Below, piece by piece: positions 10,132 through 17,735 of a DNA stretch of 51,605 nt (positions are counted from its first letter, which is position 1; each line of letters opens with the position of its first letter). Position numbers and translations under genes: made by a program. The stretch is taken from NCBI GenBank assembly GCA_039810585.1, contig JBDHXF010000027.1, positions 1 through 51,605 of the forward strand, read 5' to 3'. Source of the DNA: JBBATK01 sp039810585. GTDB taxonomy: Bacteria > Bacteroidota > Ignavibacteria > Kapaibacteriales > NICIL-2. Below the pieces are notes generated by a model that worked only from the letters and a program-made list of their open reading frames with translations, was not told the origin of the DNA and ran no database searches.

Positions 10132-11631
10132 TCAGTACTCACGCGAGAGTTTACGTTGCAAGTGTTCGACAGATTGCGAAACGGTTTTGTCGGTATCGAA
10201 GTAATTCTCGATCATCTGAATGGAGTGCAACACCGTGGTGTGGTCACGTCCGCCAAAGAAGGAACCAATCGACTTTAATGACAGATTCGTGAGCTGCTTG
10301 GCCAAGTACATGGCCACTTGTCGAGCCAATACGATTTCATGTTTGCGGGTTTTACCGGCCAAAAGGTCCACAGGAAGGTTGTAGTACGACGATACAACGT
10401 TCTTGATATCTTCCATCGACAAGGGTCGTTGGCGGGACTCGCCGATTACCGAGTGCACAACTTCCTTAACCAACTCCATTCCGATTTCGCGACCATCCAG
10501 AGATACTTTCGCGAACAGACTGATGAGGCAGCCCTCGATGTGTCTGATGCTCGAACTTACGTGACGAGCGATGTAATCGGCAATGTCAGGCGGCAGGGTC
10601 ATCCCCTCATCGGCACTCTTCTTGTTAACAATGGCCAGACGCATCTCGTAGTCCGGCGCTTGAATATCGGCTGTCAATCCCCATTGGAACCGAGAAATGA
10701 GACGAGCATCGATATCCTTGAGCTCCTTCGGTGGCACATCACTTGTTAGAATGATCTGCTTACCTGCTTGGTGCAACGCGTTAAAGGTATGGAAGAAATT
10801 GTCCTGCGTTTTTTCCTTACCGGAGAAAAACTGAATGTCATCCACAATCAATACATCCACACTTCGATAATAGGCTGTGAATTCGGAGAACTTGTTTGAT
10901 TGCAAGGCACTCACGTATTCCATCGTGAAGCGCTCACTCGTGGTATAGAGTACACGAGCTCGCTTATTTTTCTCGACAATGCGGTTTCCGATAGCTTGGA
11001 TCAAGTGGGTTTTACCCAGACCTGTATTTCCGTAGATAACCAAAGGGTTGAACCTGGTCTTGCCCGGATTTTCCGTAACAGCCAGCGATGCAGAAAATGC
11101 AAGTTGATTGCTGTCACCATTGATAAAGGTATCAAAGGTGTAGCGGGGATTTAGATAGGTAGCAAAACTTCCGTTCAATGGCGAGGCGGGAACAAAAGGA
11201 AGCTTGGATTGGATGGGAGTGTGTCCCGTATTTCTCATTCCGGGCAACGTGATGGTTCTCTGCTCGAGCGACTCCTTGGTGTTGTCGATAACCACTCTGT
11301 ACTTCAACCCAACGTTCGGGCCGAAGACTTGATACACACTTCTCTGGATGAGAGTGTTGTAGTACTCCTCAAGCCATTCGTAGTAGAATTGACTCGGAAC
11401 TTGTATCGTTACTTCGTCGTCTTCGAAGTTCAGGACACGAATTGGTTCGAACCATGTCTTGAAGACTTGGGTCGAAACGTTATCTCGAATGATATCCAAA
11501 CAACGCTTCCACAACACTTCAAGCTCGCTTTGCTCGCCCATACCTTCTTTCCGTGTTGATGTTCGTTTTTGTGTTGCTTCGTTAGGCTGCGTTTGGGGAA
11601 ACAAATGCAGCTCATCAGCTTTCTTAGCCAA
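10132..11631 (-). CDS. dnaA: Chromosomal replication initiator protein DnaA
   Basis: DnaA binds DnaA boxes at oriC, opens the duplex and helps load the replicative helicase. Domain I is visible as LWKRCLDIIRDNV and TWFEPI. The AAA+ domain III has Walker A GNTGLGKT (201-208) and Walker B LIVDD (261-265). Domain IV ends with the DnaA signature GGRDHTTVLHS in the helix-turn-helix. The 499-residue reading starts at TTG 11631, preceded by GAGGTG at good spacing. An ATG at 11541 would give a 469-residue protein starting directly at domain I, as in many relatives, so the start is uncertain. The gene converges on ftsH and is preceded by a long non-coding stretch with a DnaA box, a common dnaA/oriC arrangement. 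Confidence 0.97.
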   Translation of the reverse strand: MAKKADELHLFPQTQPNEATQKRTSTRKEGMGEQSELEVLWKRCLDIIRDNVSTQVFKTWFEPIRVLNFEDDEVTIQVPSQFYYEWLEEYYNTLIQRSVYQVFGPNVGLKYRVVIDNTKESLEQRTITLPGMRNTGHTPIQSKLPFVPASPLNGSFATYLNPRYTFDTFINGDSNQLAFSASLAVTENPGKTRFNPLVIYGNTGLGKTHLIQAIGNRIVEKNKRARVLYTTSERFTMEYVSALQSNKFSEFTAYYRSVDVLIVDDIQFFSGKEKTQDNFFHTFNALHQAGKQIILTSDVPPKELKDIDARLISRFQWGLTADIQAPDYEMRLAIVNKKSADEGMTLPPDIADYIARHVSSSIRHIEGCLISLFAKVSLDGREIGMELVKEVVHSVIGESRQRPLSMEDIKNVVSSYYNLPVDLLAGKTRKHEIVLARQVAMYLAKQLTNLSLKSIGSFFGGRDHTTVLHSIQMIENYFDTDKTVSQSVEHLQRKLSREY

Positions 11632-11639
11632 CGTTCACC

Positions 11640-11860
11640 TCGTTCACATTAGTGTTTTTTCGTGAGAAGCGGGTATTCCCGAGTTGAAGGATGGATCAAC
11701 AAATGTCCCCTGACTAACACACAAGCTGAACTCATCCATAAGAAATACTCACTGTAGCAGGTCGCACGTGATGCGCGCACAAATTTCACTCTTGTGGATA
11801 ATTATGCAAAGAAGAAAATTTTCATTTTGTGAAATATTCCCCTTGCACAATTCGCAGGTA
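11640..11860. other. Candidate replication origin (oriC) upstream of dnaA
   Basis: A perfect DnaA box (TGTGGATAA, complement of TTATCCACA) lies at 11793-11801. It is followed immediately by a markedly A/T-rich tract at about 11800-11850, which could be a DNA unwinding element. The position directly upstream of dnaA at the start of a 1.3-kb gene-free stretch fits a bacterial origin. Only one perfect box was found here, fewer than is usual, so the call is tentative. Confidence 0.4.
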
Positions 11861-12951
11861 GGTTTCACATCCAGGTTGCAGTCGGACGAAATGCTTTTGG
11901 GACTCACGCTGCATCGTGTCTCGCCCATCGCGAATGCCTACACCCTAGTGTTCATGCGCCTTTCAAGCCATGTTTGTTGCATGGTCTATGATCTGTCGTT
12001 CCGAGCGACTTCGCTTCAACGATGAGTCTCAACTCGTTCGAGTCAATGCATTGAAACTCTCGATTGGATGGTTAAACACCTATCTTTATGAACGAACTAT
12101 ACGCGCGACTCACCAATATCAGACAATGGACAACTCTATTCGCGAATCCTCCTCACTCATGGTCGCGGTCACGAGTCGGAGCTCTTGCCCGCGTTATGGA
12201 TGACGCTATTCTTGTCGCTACTAATCAAGCTCTTGGAGCTCTCTCTTGTCACAAGAATCTACCGAGCGAGTGATCGTTCCCGTGTACCGATTACATGTTG
12301 TACCCATTCGCCGAAAACAGCCGCCTTCTGTACACCTGGCGTGATACTGCGTTTTATTGTTAGAACATTGCGCCACCTGGAGGCAGACACGAGTCGGTGA
12401 ATCAATCTGTTGAAGACACGTACTTGAAAATGCGGGAAAGTAACGGAGCTAGTCAATGGGCATACGAAGCGTCTCGGGAGACAATCGTATCATCCGCAAT
12501 ATATCAGTTCATCTCGCTGCGACATGCAAGCTAGTGCCCATCAATTCTGTGAAGTAGTACCCTACATTCAACGAGCAGCTACGTTGAAGTTGACACATAT
12601 CAGGGCAACCAACTGACACGAAGTACGTCCTTGCTGCGGGTCAACTCAATGGTCGGCATTGAAACGGTACCGGAGAGAAAGAGAGACGACGTAGCCCTTG
12701 CTGACCTTCGGATCGATAACGAGGGATCGCATACGGCGCGGACTTCAATTCGAAGCAAGGTAGAGGATATCGAGTTCTATCTACGCTGAGCGATAGCCAT
12801 CAGGTCCATGGGAAAACACGGGGCGCAAATGCACTTTTGCTAAGCGGCTGAAGTCTCTGTGAGCAGCACCCTTCATAGTCCTGCCCCTCACTCGAACGAC
12901 AAGCCTACCAATGGAGTGCTCCTCGCAAGGCGCTTCACTCTCTAGAACAAG
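11861..12951. other. Long gene-free stretch between the dnaA upstream region and the rpsR terminator
   Basis: About 1.1 kb in which only short overlapping frames without family motifs, signal peptides or good start sites are present. I looked for the hallmarks of RNase P RNA, tmRNA, SRP RNA and tRNA and found none. It may be part of the origin region, an unrecognised RNA or decayed sequence. Confidence 0.5.
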
Positions 12952-12986
12952 AAAAGCCGTCCTAAGAAACTCTTGGGACGGCTTTT
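12952..12986 (-). terminator. Rho-independent terminator of the rpmE-rpsR operon
   Basis: An 11-bp perfect stem (12952-12962 with 12976-12986) around a 13-nt loop, with an A run on the plus strand giving TTTT on the minus strand. It lies 21 bp downstream of the rpsR stop. Confidence 0.85.
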
Positions 12987-13007
12987 GAATGTACAGAAGG
13001 AGGTGTG

Positions 13008-13301
13008 TTACTTGGTATCCTGAGCCACAAAAGGAATCAAGGCCAAGTGACGAGCATACTTCACGGCGCGAGCAATTTCACGCTGTTGGAATGCCGTCAA
13101 ACCGGTAATACGACGAGGCAGCACCTTGCCTTGATCGTTGATGAAGCGTGACAAGAACTTGTGATCCAAATAATCCACTATGCGGGATTCTTTCATTGGA
13201 CTGGTCTTGCGACGAACCACTTGCTGACGATTGCGGAATGGTGACGACGCAGCTGCCATTGGCGGCTGAAGAATGTCGTTCGTGTTCTTTTGCATTGCCA
13301 T
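13008..13301 (-). CDS. rpsR: 30S ribosomal protein S18 (bS18)
   Basis: The 97-residue protein carries the S18 core: the stretch DYLDHKFLSRFINDQGKVLP, then RRITGL, QREIARAVKYARHLALIPF. S18 sits with S6 on the platform of the small subunit and contacts 16S rRNA. A 30-residue Gln/Arg-rich N-terminal extension precedes the core. The start ATG shares its A with the TAA stop of rpmE (TAATG), suggesting translational coupling. Pairing with rpmE rather than with rpsF and rplI, its usual companions, is unusual. Confidence 0.96.
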   Translation of the reverse strand: MAMQKNTNDILQPPMAAASSPFRNRQQVVRRKTSPMKESRIVDYLDHKFLSRFINDQGKVLPRRITGLTAFQQREIARAVKYARHLALIPFVAQDTK

Positions 13302-13537
13302 TATTTCGCTTCTCCTTTTTCTTTGATTGCTTTCGAGCGCTCAGCGCGTTTCTTAAAGCGGTCAACCCGACCTGCGGTGTCAACCAACATTTGTTTTCCG
13401 GTAAAGAAGGGATGGGACTTGGAATCGATTTCGAGCACCATCTTGTCACCCTTGTAACAAGAACGGGTCACAAATGTCGATCCGTCCGTCATGACGACGT
13501 TCACTTCTTTGTATGCCGGATGAATACCTTTTTTCAT
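13301..13537 (-). CDS. rpmE: 50S ribosomal protein L31 (bL31), zinc-free form
   Basis: The 78-residue protein shows L31 landmarks: MKKGIHPAYKEV at the N-terminus, HPFFTGKQ near the middle and DTAGRVDRFKKR near the C-terminus, followed by a Lys/Glu-rich tail. L31 bridges the two subunits at the central protuberance. Only one cysteine is present (SCYKG), so the four-cysteine zinc site of the C+ type is absent; C- forms are often used under zinc limitation. It overlaps rpsR by one base and follows a small basic protein gene after a 29-bp gap. Confidence 0.93.
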   Translation of the reverse strand: MKKGIHPAYKEVNVVMTDGSTFVTRSCYKGDKMVLEIDSKSHPFFTGKQMLVDTAGRVDRFKKRAERSKAIKEKGEAK

Positions 13538-13566
13538 GACTTCGAGTGTAAATCTGTAGTAGTTGC

Positions 13567-13740
13567 TTAGCGAGAAATGTCGATTTTTTCAATCTGATTT
13601 GCATCTTCGACACGAACAAAACGCTCCATGAATTTCACGGTTCCTTTGTCGCCACGATAGGCCTTGATCACCCGAACGTTCACACGGGTATCAGATTTTG
13701 ATTTTTTCAGCTTATCCTGAAATGTTTGCTGCTTAGCCAT
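13567..13740 (-). CDS. Small basic protein at the head of the rpmE-rpsR operon
   Basis: ATG at 13740 to TAA at 13567-13569 encodes 57 residues, beginning MAKQQTFQDKLKKSKSD and ending IEKIDISR. It is Lys/Arg-rich, contains the patch VNVRVIKAYRGDKGTVKFME, and has no cysteine, signal peptide or membrane segment. A very good Bacteroidota-type promoter lies 37-67 bp upstream, so this is the first cistron of an operon with two ribosomal proteins. Composition, size and location suggest a ribosome- or RNA-associated protein. I do not recognise the family with certainty and assign no function. Confidence 0.75.
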   Translation of the reverse strand: MAKQQTFQDKLKKSKSDTRVNVRVIKAYRGDKGTVKFMERFVRVEDANQIEKIDISR

Positions 13741-13776
13741 AGGAGCTGCGTAATTGTGTGTTCAATAAACGGATTA

Positions 13777-13807
13777 CAAAGATACAAAGGGAATTTCAAT
13801 GCGCAAA
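13777..13807 (-). promoter_or_regulatory. Bacteroidota-type promoter for the small-protein/rpmE/rpsR operon
   Basis: On the minus strand TTTG (13807-13804), exactly 19 bp, then TATCTTTG (13784-13777) match the known Bacteroidota primary-sigma consensus TTTG-N19-21-TAnnTTTG at every defined position. It lies 37 bp before the ATG at 13740. Confidence 0.8.
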
Positions 13808-13836
13808 TGAAAAACGACGGCGATTTGCCGTCGTTT
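13808..13836 (-). terminator. Terminator after clpP
   Basis: A perfect 10-bp stem (13812-13821 with 13827-13836) and a 5-nt loop, followed on the minus strand by a run of T. It starts 35 bp downstream of the clpP stop and directly abuts the -33 element of the next promoter. Confidence 0.85.
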
Positions 13837-13871
13837 CTACCGTTTGGTCCGTTCGAAAAGTCGACGAGAGA

Positions 13872-14468
13872 TCAGCTAATGCTGTCAACCACGCCGTCCA
13901 CGATTCCGTAGGCAACGCTTTCGTCAGCGTCCATCCAGTAATCACGCTCAAAATCCTTCAAAATGCGATCCAGGGGTTGTCCGCAGTTCTCACTGAGAAT
14001 TTTGGCTCCAATCTCCTTTGTCTTCAAGATTTCTCGCATCTGAATCTCTATGTCGGTGCTACTACCCTGCGCGCCCCCGCTCGGCTGGTGGATCATGACC
14101 TTACCGTGGCGGAAGATAAAGCGACGTCCTTTGGTTCCGGCGCTCAGCAAAATGGAGCCCATAGATGCAGCCAGACCCATGCAAACGGTCGAGATAGGCG
14201 AGCTAATAGTCTTCATCACATCGTACATCGCCATACCCGAGGTTACGTATCCACCCGGAGAATTGATGTAAAAGGTAATTTCCTTTCCCGGTTCCTTGAA
14301 CTCCAGGTACAGTAGTCGGTCAATCACGTGGCGTGCTGACTGGTCGTCCACCTGCCCCCACAAGAAAATCTTTCGCTGTTCGAGCAGAGTTTTCGCGATC
14401 ATAATGGGAGCTCCGCGCTCCTCCGATTTTTCTTGGTTTTCGTTTTCTGGTTTTTCGGCGAATGTCAT
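13872..14468 (-). CDS. clpP: ATP-dependent Clp protease proteolytic subunit ClpP
   Basis: ClpP forms the double-heptamer serine protease chamber fed by ClpX or ClpA/C unfoldases. The 198-residue length is normal. The catalytic triad is visible: Ser102 in GLAASMGS, His127 in MIHQPSGG and Asp176 in ERDYWMDA. The INSPGG motif around 69-73 forms the oxyanion-side strand. AGGA lies six bases before the ATG. The N-terminus is a charged stretch (about residues 1-22), longer than the short propeptide of many homologues. No clpX is adjacent; the next gene downstream belongs to a separate operon with its own promoter. Confidence 0.98.
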   Translation of the reverse strand: MTFAEKPENENQEKSEERGAPIMIAKTLLEQRKIFLWGQVDDQSARHVIDRLLYLEFKEPGKEITFYINSPGGYVTSGMAMYDVMKTISSPISTVCMGLAASMGSILLSAGTKGRRFIFRHGKVMIHQPSGGAQGSSTDIEIQMREILKTKEIGAKILSENCGQPLDRILKDFERDYWMDADESVAYGIVDGVVDSIS

Positions 14469-14593
14469 TGTATTCCTAATAATGTGTGGTTCTCTGTACG
14501 GTCGATCGTTTGGTTGAGAGGAGGTATGGTTCTATGAATTGTCGGCAGTCGGCGCACATACACTGAGCGTGAACGCTATATCCTCTTCATTTC

Positions 14594-15451
14594 CTAGCTA
14601 AGAAATCCCATCTCTCCACTCTCGTAATCTCGTATTGCCTGCTGAATCTCTTCAAATGTGTTCATAACAAAGGGTCCATGCGCAAACACAGGTTCTCCAA
14701 TCGCAACGCCGCTTAGGCATAGAACGGATGCGCTTTGCGCAGACGAATTGCGAAGTGTTGTCGTGTTCAGCTCCGACGGAATAGCAAGTAGCTCTCCACC
14801 ACGAATCTCCTCTCCTGCGTCTCCATATCCAACGTTGCCACCAATGATGTAACAGCAGCACCCATGTCCGTGCTCATGTTCCCACATCCACTCCGCTCCG
14901 GATTCCAGACGAAGGTGCAGAATCTGCACCGGAGTTCTGGTGCGAAGCGGTGAGACTGCATCACCATACACTCCTGCAATGACGCCCAAGCTCCAGCCTT
15001 CGCCGCTCAAGTGCGGCAAACGCTCGGAAGCAATATGTTGAATCTCCGGTGGCTCAAGTTTGTGCTTAGCAGGCAGATTGACCCACAGCTGAATACCTTC
15101 GATGGTGCTTCCGCTATCACCATTCAAAACCGGCTGCTCCGCATGCTGAAGACCATAAGCGGCACTCATCCAATTAATATCTCCGGCGCGAACCAGGATG
15201 TCGTTCCCAATCGTATCCCGGTGATGCATCGACCCTTGGATCATGTACGTCATCGCTACGAAACCACGGTGAGGATGCACTCCGACACCCGCGTCGTTTG
15301 GCTGCAGTTCAACAGGACCAAAGTGATCGAGAAGCAAGAAGGGATCGACGCCTCGAAAGCCGCGTACGGGCATGGCGCGCTTCACTCGAAAACCGGGAGC
15401 GGCTTCAACAGTGTCGGAACGGACGATTCGGTACTGCGGTTGGGGGGTCAT
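14594..15451 (-). CDS. Pirin family protein
   Basis: This 285-residue bicupin has the N-terminal metal site of pirins: His59 and His61 in HPHRGF, then His103 and Glu105 in GLQHAE. The pirin landmarks RAMPVRGFRGVDPFLLLDHFG and EGIQLWVNLP are present. A second, degenerate cupin follows, with several adjacent cysteines (HGCCCYI) not typical of the family. Pirins include quercetinase-like dioxygenases and redox-linked regulators, and the substrate cannot be read from sequence. It lies two bases downstream of the stop of the 98-residue isomerase-like gene, so the two are certainly co-transcribed. Confidence 0.93.
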   Translation of the reverse strand: MTPQPQYRIVRSDTVEAAPGFRVKRAMPVRGFRGVDPFLLLDHFGPVELQPNDAGVGVHPHRGFVAMTYMIQGSMHHRDTIGNDILVRAGDINWMSAAYGLQHAEQPVLNGDSGSTIEGIQLWVNLPAKHKLEPPEIQHIASERLPHLSGEGWSLGVIAGVYGDAVSPLRTRTPVQILHLRLESGAEWMWEHEHGHGCCCYIIGGNVGYGDAGEEIRGGELLAIPSELNTTTLRNSSAQSASVLCLSGVAIGEPVFAHGPFVMNTFEEIQQAIRDYESGEMGFLS

Positions 15452-15453
15452 TC

Positions 15454-15750
15454 CTAATTCAGTGACATCACCGGAAACTGGATACTGAGGTTCTCATGGA
15501 ACATCAACAAATGGATAGTCGGAGTCATCTGGTCAATCAGCGGAAACTCGTTAATTAAATCCACGACTTCCCGCTCGGTTGAGGCAAGAAAAAACACCCA
15601 GAGTTTCAGGCGATCCATCGACAATGCATAGTTCGTGATTTTTCCCGAACGCATGAGTTGATTCACCTTCGCCCGTTGATGAGGAATCAACGAAATAAAG
15701 CTTTCGGTGAAGCTCTCGGGAAGATCGAATTCTACAAGGAACTGATTCAT
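15454..15750 (-). CDS. Muconolactone isomerase-like small protein
   Basis: The 98-residue protein resembles the dimeric alpha-beta barrel of muconolactone delta-isomerase relatives: an N-terminal strand FLVEFDLP, a helix with IPHQRAKVNQLMRSGKI, the strand KLWVFFLAS, then VVDLINEFPLIDQMTPTIHLLM. The aromatic-degradation function is not implied, since neighbours for that pathway are missing. It is the first gene of a two-gene operon with the pirin. The promoter region contains a dyad (see 15796-15827), so the pair may be regulated together. Confidence 0.65.
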   Translation of the reverse strand: MNQFLVEFDLPESFTESFISLIPHQRAKVNQLMRSGKITNYALSMDRLKLWVFFLASTEREVVDLINEFPLIDQMTPTIHLLMFHENLSIQFPVMSLN

Positions 15751-15795
15751 GGTAGAGGCATCATGCCTGGTCTGGTGGAACGGTCATCTAGGGTG

Positions 15796-15827
15796 CGTAA
15801 ATACGTAATATTTTCTTACGTGACAAA
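15796..15827 (-). promoter_or_regulatory. Candidate promoter with internal dyad upstream of the isomerase-like/pirin operon
   Basis: On the minus strand TTTG (15827-15824) is followed after 20 bp by TATTTACG (15803-15796), which matches six of eight positions of TAnnTTTG. Between and touching them is an inverted repeat ACGTAA-N7-TTACGT (15803-15821), placed where a repressor would block the promoter. Confidence 0.45.
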
Positions 15828-15849
15828 GGGGGACGGGTGAAAAGACGGC

Positions 15850-17103
15850 TTAGTGTGATCGCTTCTTCTTCGCAGAATCGTCTTCCAACTCAACCTCCGG
15901 GATATGGTGAAATGCGATGCGCATCGGTGCTGCTCCTTTACTAACTGCCAGGTGAGCACCGGCAAAGTAGACCGAGCTACGACCATACTTCTCGTTGATC
16001 GTATCCATGGCCTTGTTCAGCGCTTTGTTTTCTTCAAACTCCGCAAACAACGGCAGCGTGGCTCCTTGCTCAGCCACGAGTTCACAGAGTGATACGGATA
16101 CTTTGAATGGTGTGTCGGCGCGATGCGGATTCTCGGCCCACAGTTGAGCGAGTGCCGAAACAAACAATCGCGAGTCGTTCGTTGCCTGTACACTCATGAT
16201 TGACTTCCACGATTCCTTACCCAGATACTTCACCTTCACAAACATGGCGGCTGACAAGTAGCCATAGTTCCTGAGCCGCGTTGCGGCTTTTTGCACCAAT
16301 TTTTGCAACACTGCGTACGCGCCTTCATGTGTTCTGAATTCCGGTGCTAAGACGTGACTGTGACCTACCTGACTTTTGTGCGTCTCCCCTACTCTCACTT
16401 CTTCTCCGCGAATCTTGGCGAACATTCGGTCCCCCTCGATGCCGCCCCACACCTTGCGTAACTTTTTCTGGTCTGCCTCATAGAGATCGCGAAGCGAATA
16501 GATACCGTTCTTCTGAAGCCGCTGAAACATAGCCGATCCTATGCCGCATAAATCTCGCAAGCCCATTTTGAGTTCAAAGAGTTTGCCCGGTACGTCGGAT
16601 CGATGAAGAACCACCAAGCCGTCCGGCTTCTGCATGTCGCTCGCTGTTTTAGCTAAAAACACATTGGGTGCAATACCGATCGAACACCGCATTTCGCTCC
16701 CTACCTCGCGGTAGATCGTTTGCTTAATGTGCTTCGCAAGCGCAATCGCAGCCTCATCGCTGCGTTGAGACTTACTGAGCGTGCAGTACATCTCGTCGAT
16801 CGACATCACACTCTCCACATGGATACAGTTCTCCACCACCTGCACGAGTCTATTGTGATAGGCAATGTACTGCTGGTGGTGACCACGGACCAGTTGCAGA
16901 CCGGGACACATGCGCTTCGCATCACCAACTCTTGTCCCCGTCTTCACCCCAAAGCGCTTTGCTTCGTAGCTGGCTGCTATCACAAAGGTCGTGTCCACCT
17001 CCATCGGTACCACTGCGATTGGTTTGCCCCGCAACTCCGGATGCTCCTGCTGCTCCACGGAGGCGAAGTACGAATTGAAGTCGATGAAGAGATACCGAAG
17101 CAT
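15850..17103 (-). CDS. Y-family (translesion) DNA polymerase
   Basis: A 417-residue member of the DinB/ImpB/UmuC superfamily, which copies past damaged bases. The catalytic carboxylates are Asp8 in FIDFNSYFASVE and Asp103-Glu104 in SIDEMY, with Phe13 in the likely steric-gate position. IGIAPNVFLAKTASDMQKPDG is the family motif of the palm, followed by the thumb helix-hairpin-helix (LRDLCGIGSAMFQRLQKNGI) and a little-finger domain ending in a Lys-rich tail (AKKKRSH). MEMY-like spacing differs from classical Pol IV (SIDEAY), so I leave out the dinB symbol. The gene is preceded by a YkgJ-like gene 106 bp upstream. No clear SOS box was found. Confidence 0.92.
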   Translation of the reverse strand: MLRYLFIDFNSYFASVEQQEHPELRGKPIAVVPMEVDTTFVIAASYEAKRFGVKTGTRVGDAKRMCPGLQLVRGHHQQYIAYHNRLVQVVENCIHVESVMSIDEMYCTLSKSQRSDEAAIALAKHIKQTIYREVGSEMRCSIGIAPNVFLAKTASDMQKPDGLVVLHRSDVPGKLFELKMGLRDLCGIGSAMFQRLQKNGIYSLRDLYEADQKKLRKVWGGIEGDRMFAKIRGEEVRVGETHKSQVGHSHVLAPEFRTHEGAYAVLQKLVQKAATRLRNYGYLSAAMFVKVKYLGKESWKSIMSVQATNDSRLFVSALAQLWAENPHRADTPFKVSVSLCELVAEQGATLPLFAEFEENKALNKAMDTINEKYGRSSVYFAGAHLAVSKGAAPMRIAFHHIPEVELEDDSAKKKRSH

Positions 17104-17209
17104 AGCACTGTATCGAGATGGCCAACGTTGATGATGAGCTCCGTGCGAACACGCGCGATGATGTTCCGGTGCCCGCAGAATGACTGACTACAGTATCCAA
17201 ACACTAGCG

Positions 17210-17470
17210 TCAAAACGAAGGTCTTGTCTGGATTTCTAATTCTTCCAAATACACCATCGCCTCCTCCCGTCCGCTACCACACATGCGTTCACTGGGTTGC
17301 AACGAGGTGCAAAAGCCTGGACGAAGCGGCGATCCGAAGAGCAAACATCGGTTGTCGTCGCTCAACTGAATGCAGCGCTCGCCGGCCTTCTTCCCCTGCG
17401 GCATGCCGGGAATGGGACTGGTAATGGATGGTGCTATGCAACAGGCTCCACAGCCCTGACGACATTCCAT
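17210..17470 (-). CDS. YkgJ-type cysteine cluster protein
   Basis: This 86-residue protein starts with a dense cysteine cluster (MECRQGCGACCIAPS, Cys3, 7, 10, 11) and has further cysteines at about 33, 42, 54 and 64 in GERCIQL, NRCLLFG, PGFCTSL and RMCGSG. The spacing fits the YkgJ family, which probably binds zinc or an iron-sulfur cluster; no reaction is established. It is transcribed towards the Y-family polymerase gene, but the 106-bp gap leaves open whether they share a transcript. It is divergent from the aminotransferase. Confidence 0.85.
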   Translation of the reverse strand: MECRQGCGACCIAPSITSPIPGMPQGKKAGERCIQLSDDNRCLLFGSPLRPGFCTSLQPSERMCGSGREEAMVYLEELEIQTRPSF

Positions 17471-17706
17471 GAAACACTCCGGTGAAGAATCGTGCGGTGG
17501 TGATGTGACGTTGAAAATTAGGACATTTCACCCACAGAAGTTATCAACACTCTGAGGACATCGCAGCGTCACGAGCGAGTGACTCGCATACTACCCATTC
17601 TTGGTATGCGCGATGTGGAAGCGCGCAGCGCTTACGAATTATCAACAGGCGGCGAGCGCCAGTAAGAGACCGTGTGCACGAGCATGCTACAATTCCGTTT
17701 CGGCTG

Positions 17707-17714
17707 TACTTTTG
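17707..17714 (+). promoter_or_regulatory. -7 promoter element of the aminotransferase gene
   Basis: TACTTTTG matches TAnnTTTG exactly and lies 21 bp before the ATG at 17736. No good TTTG was found at the -33 distance. The position would place the transcript start after the other possible upstream start codons, supporting the chosen ATG. Confidence 0.5.
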
Positions 17715-17735
17715 CCCATCATCCATGAGGCACAC

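Noticed and set aside
11768..12456. Several overlapping 60-85 codon frames upstream of dnaA
   Set aside because: They overlap each other on both strands, lack start sites and show no conserved pattern.
17104..17209. Possible SOS box (GAAC...GTTC) before the Y-family polymerase
   Set aside because: The spacing between the half sites is 12 bp and does not fit known LexA sites.
17533..17545. TTATCAACA, resembling a DnaA box
   Set aside because: One mismatch to the consensus and isolated from other boxes.
17601..17735. Upstream extension of the aminotransferase frame
   Set aside because: No conserved residues; a -7 promoter box lies inside it, and GAGG is well placed for the ATG at 17736.
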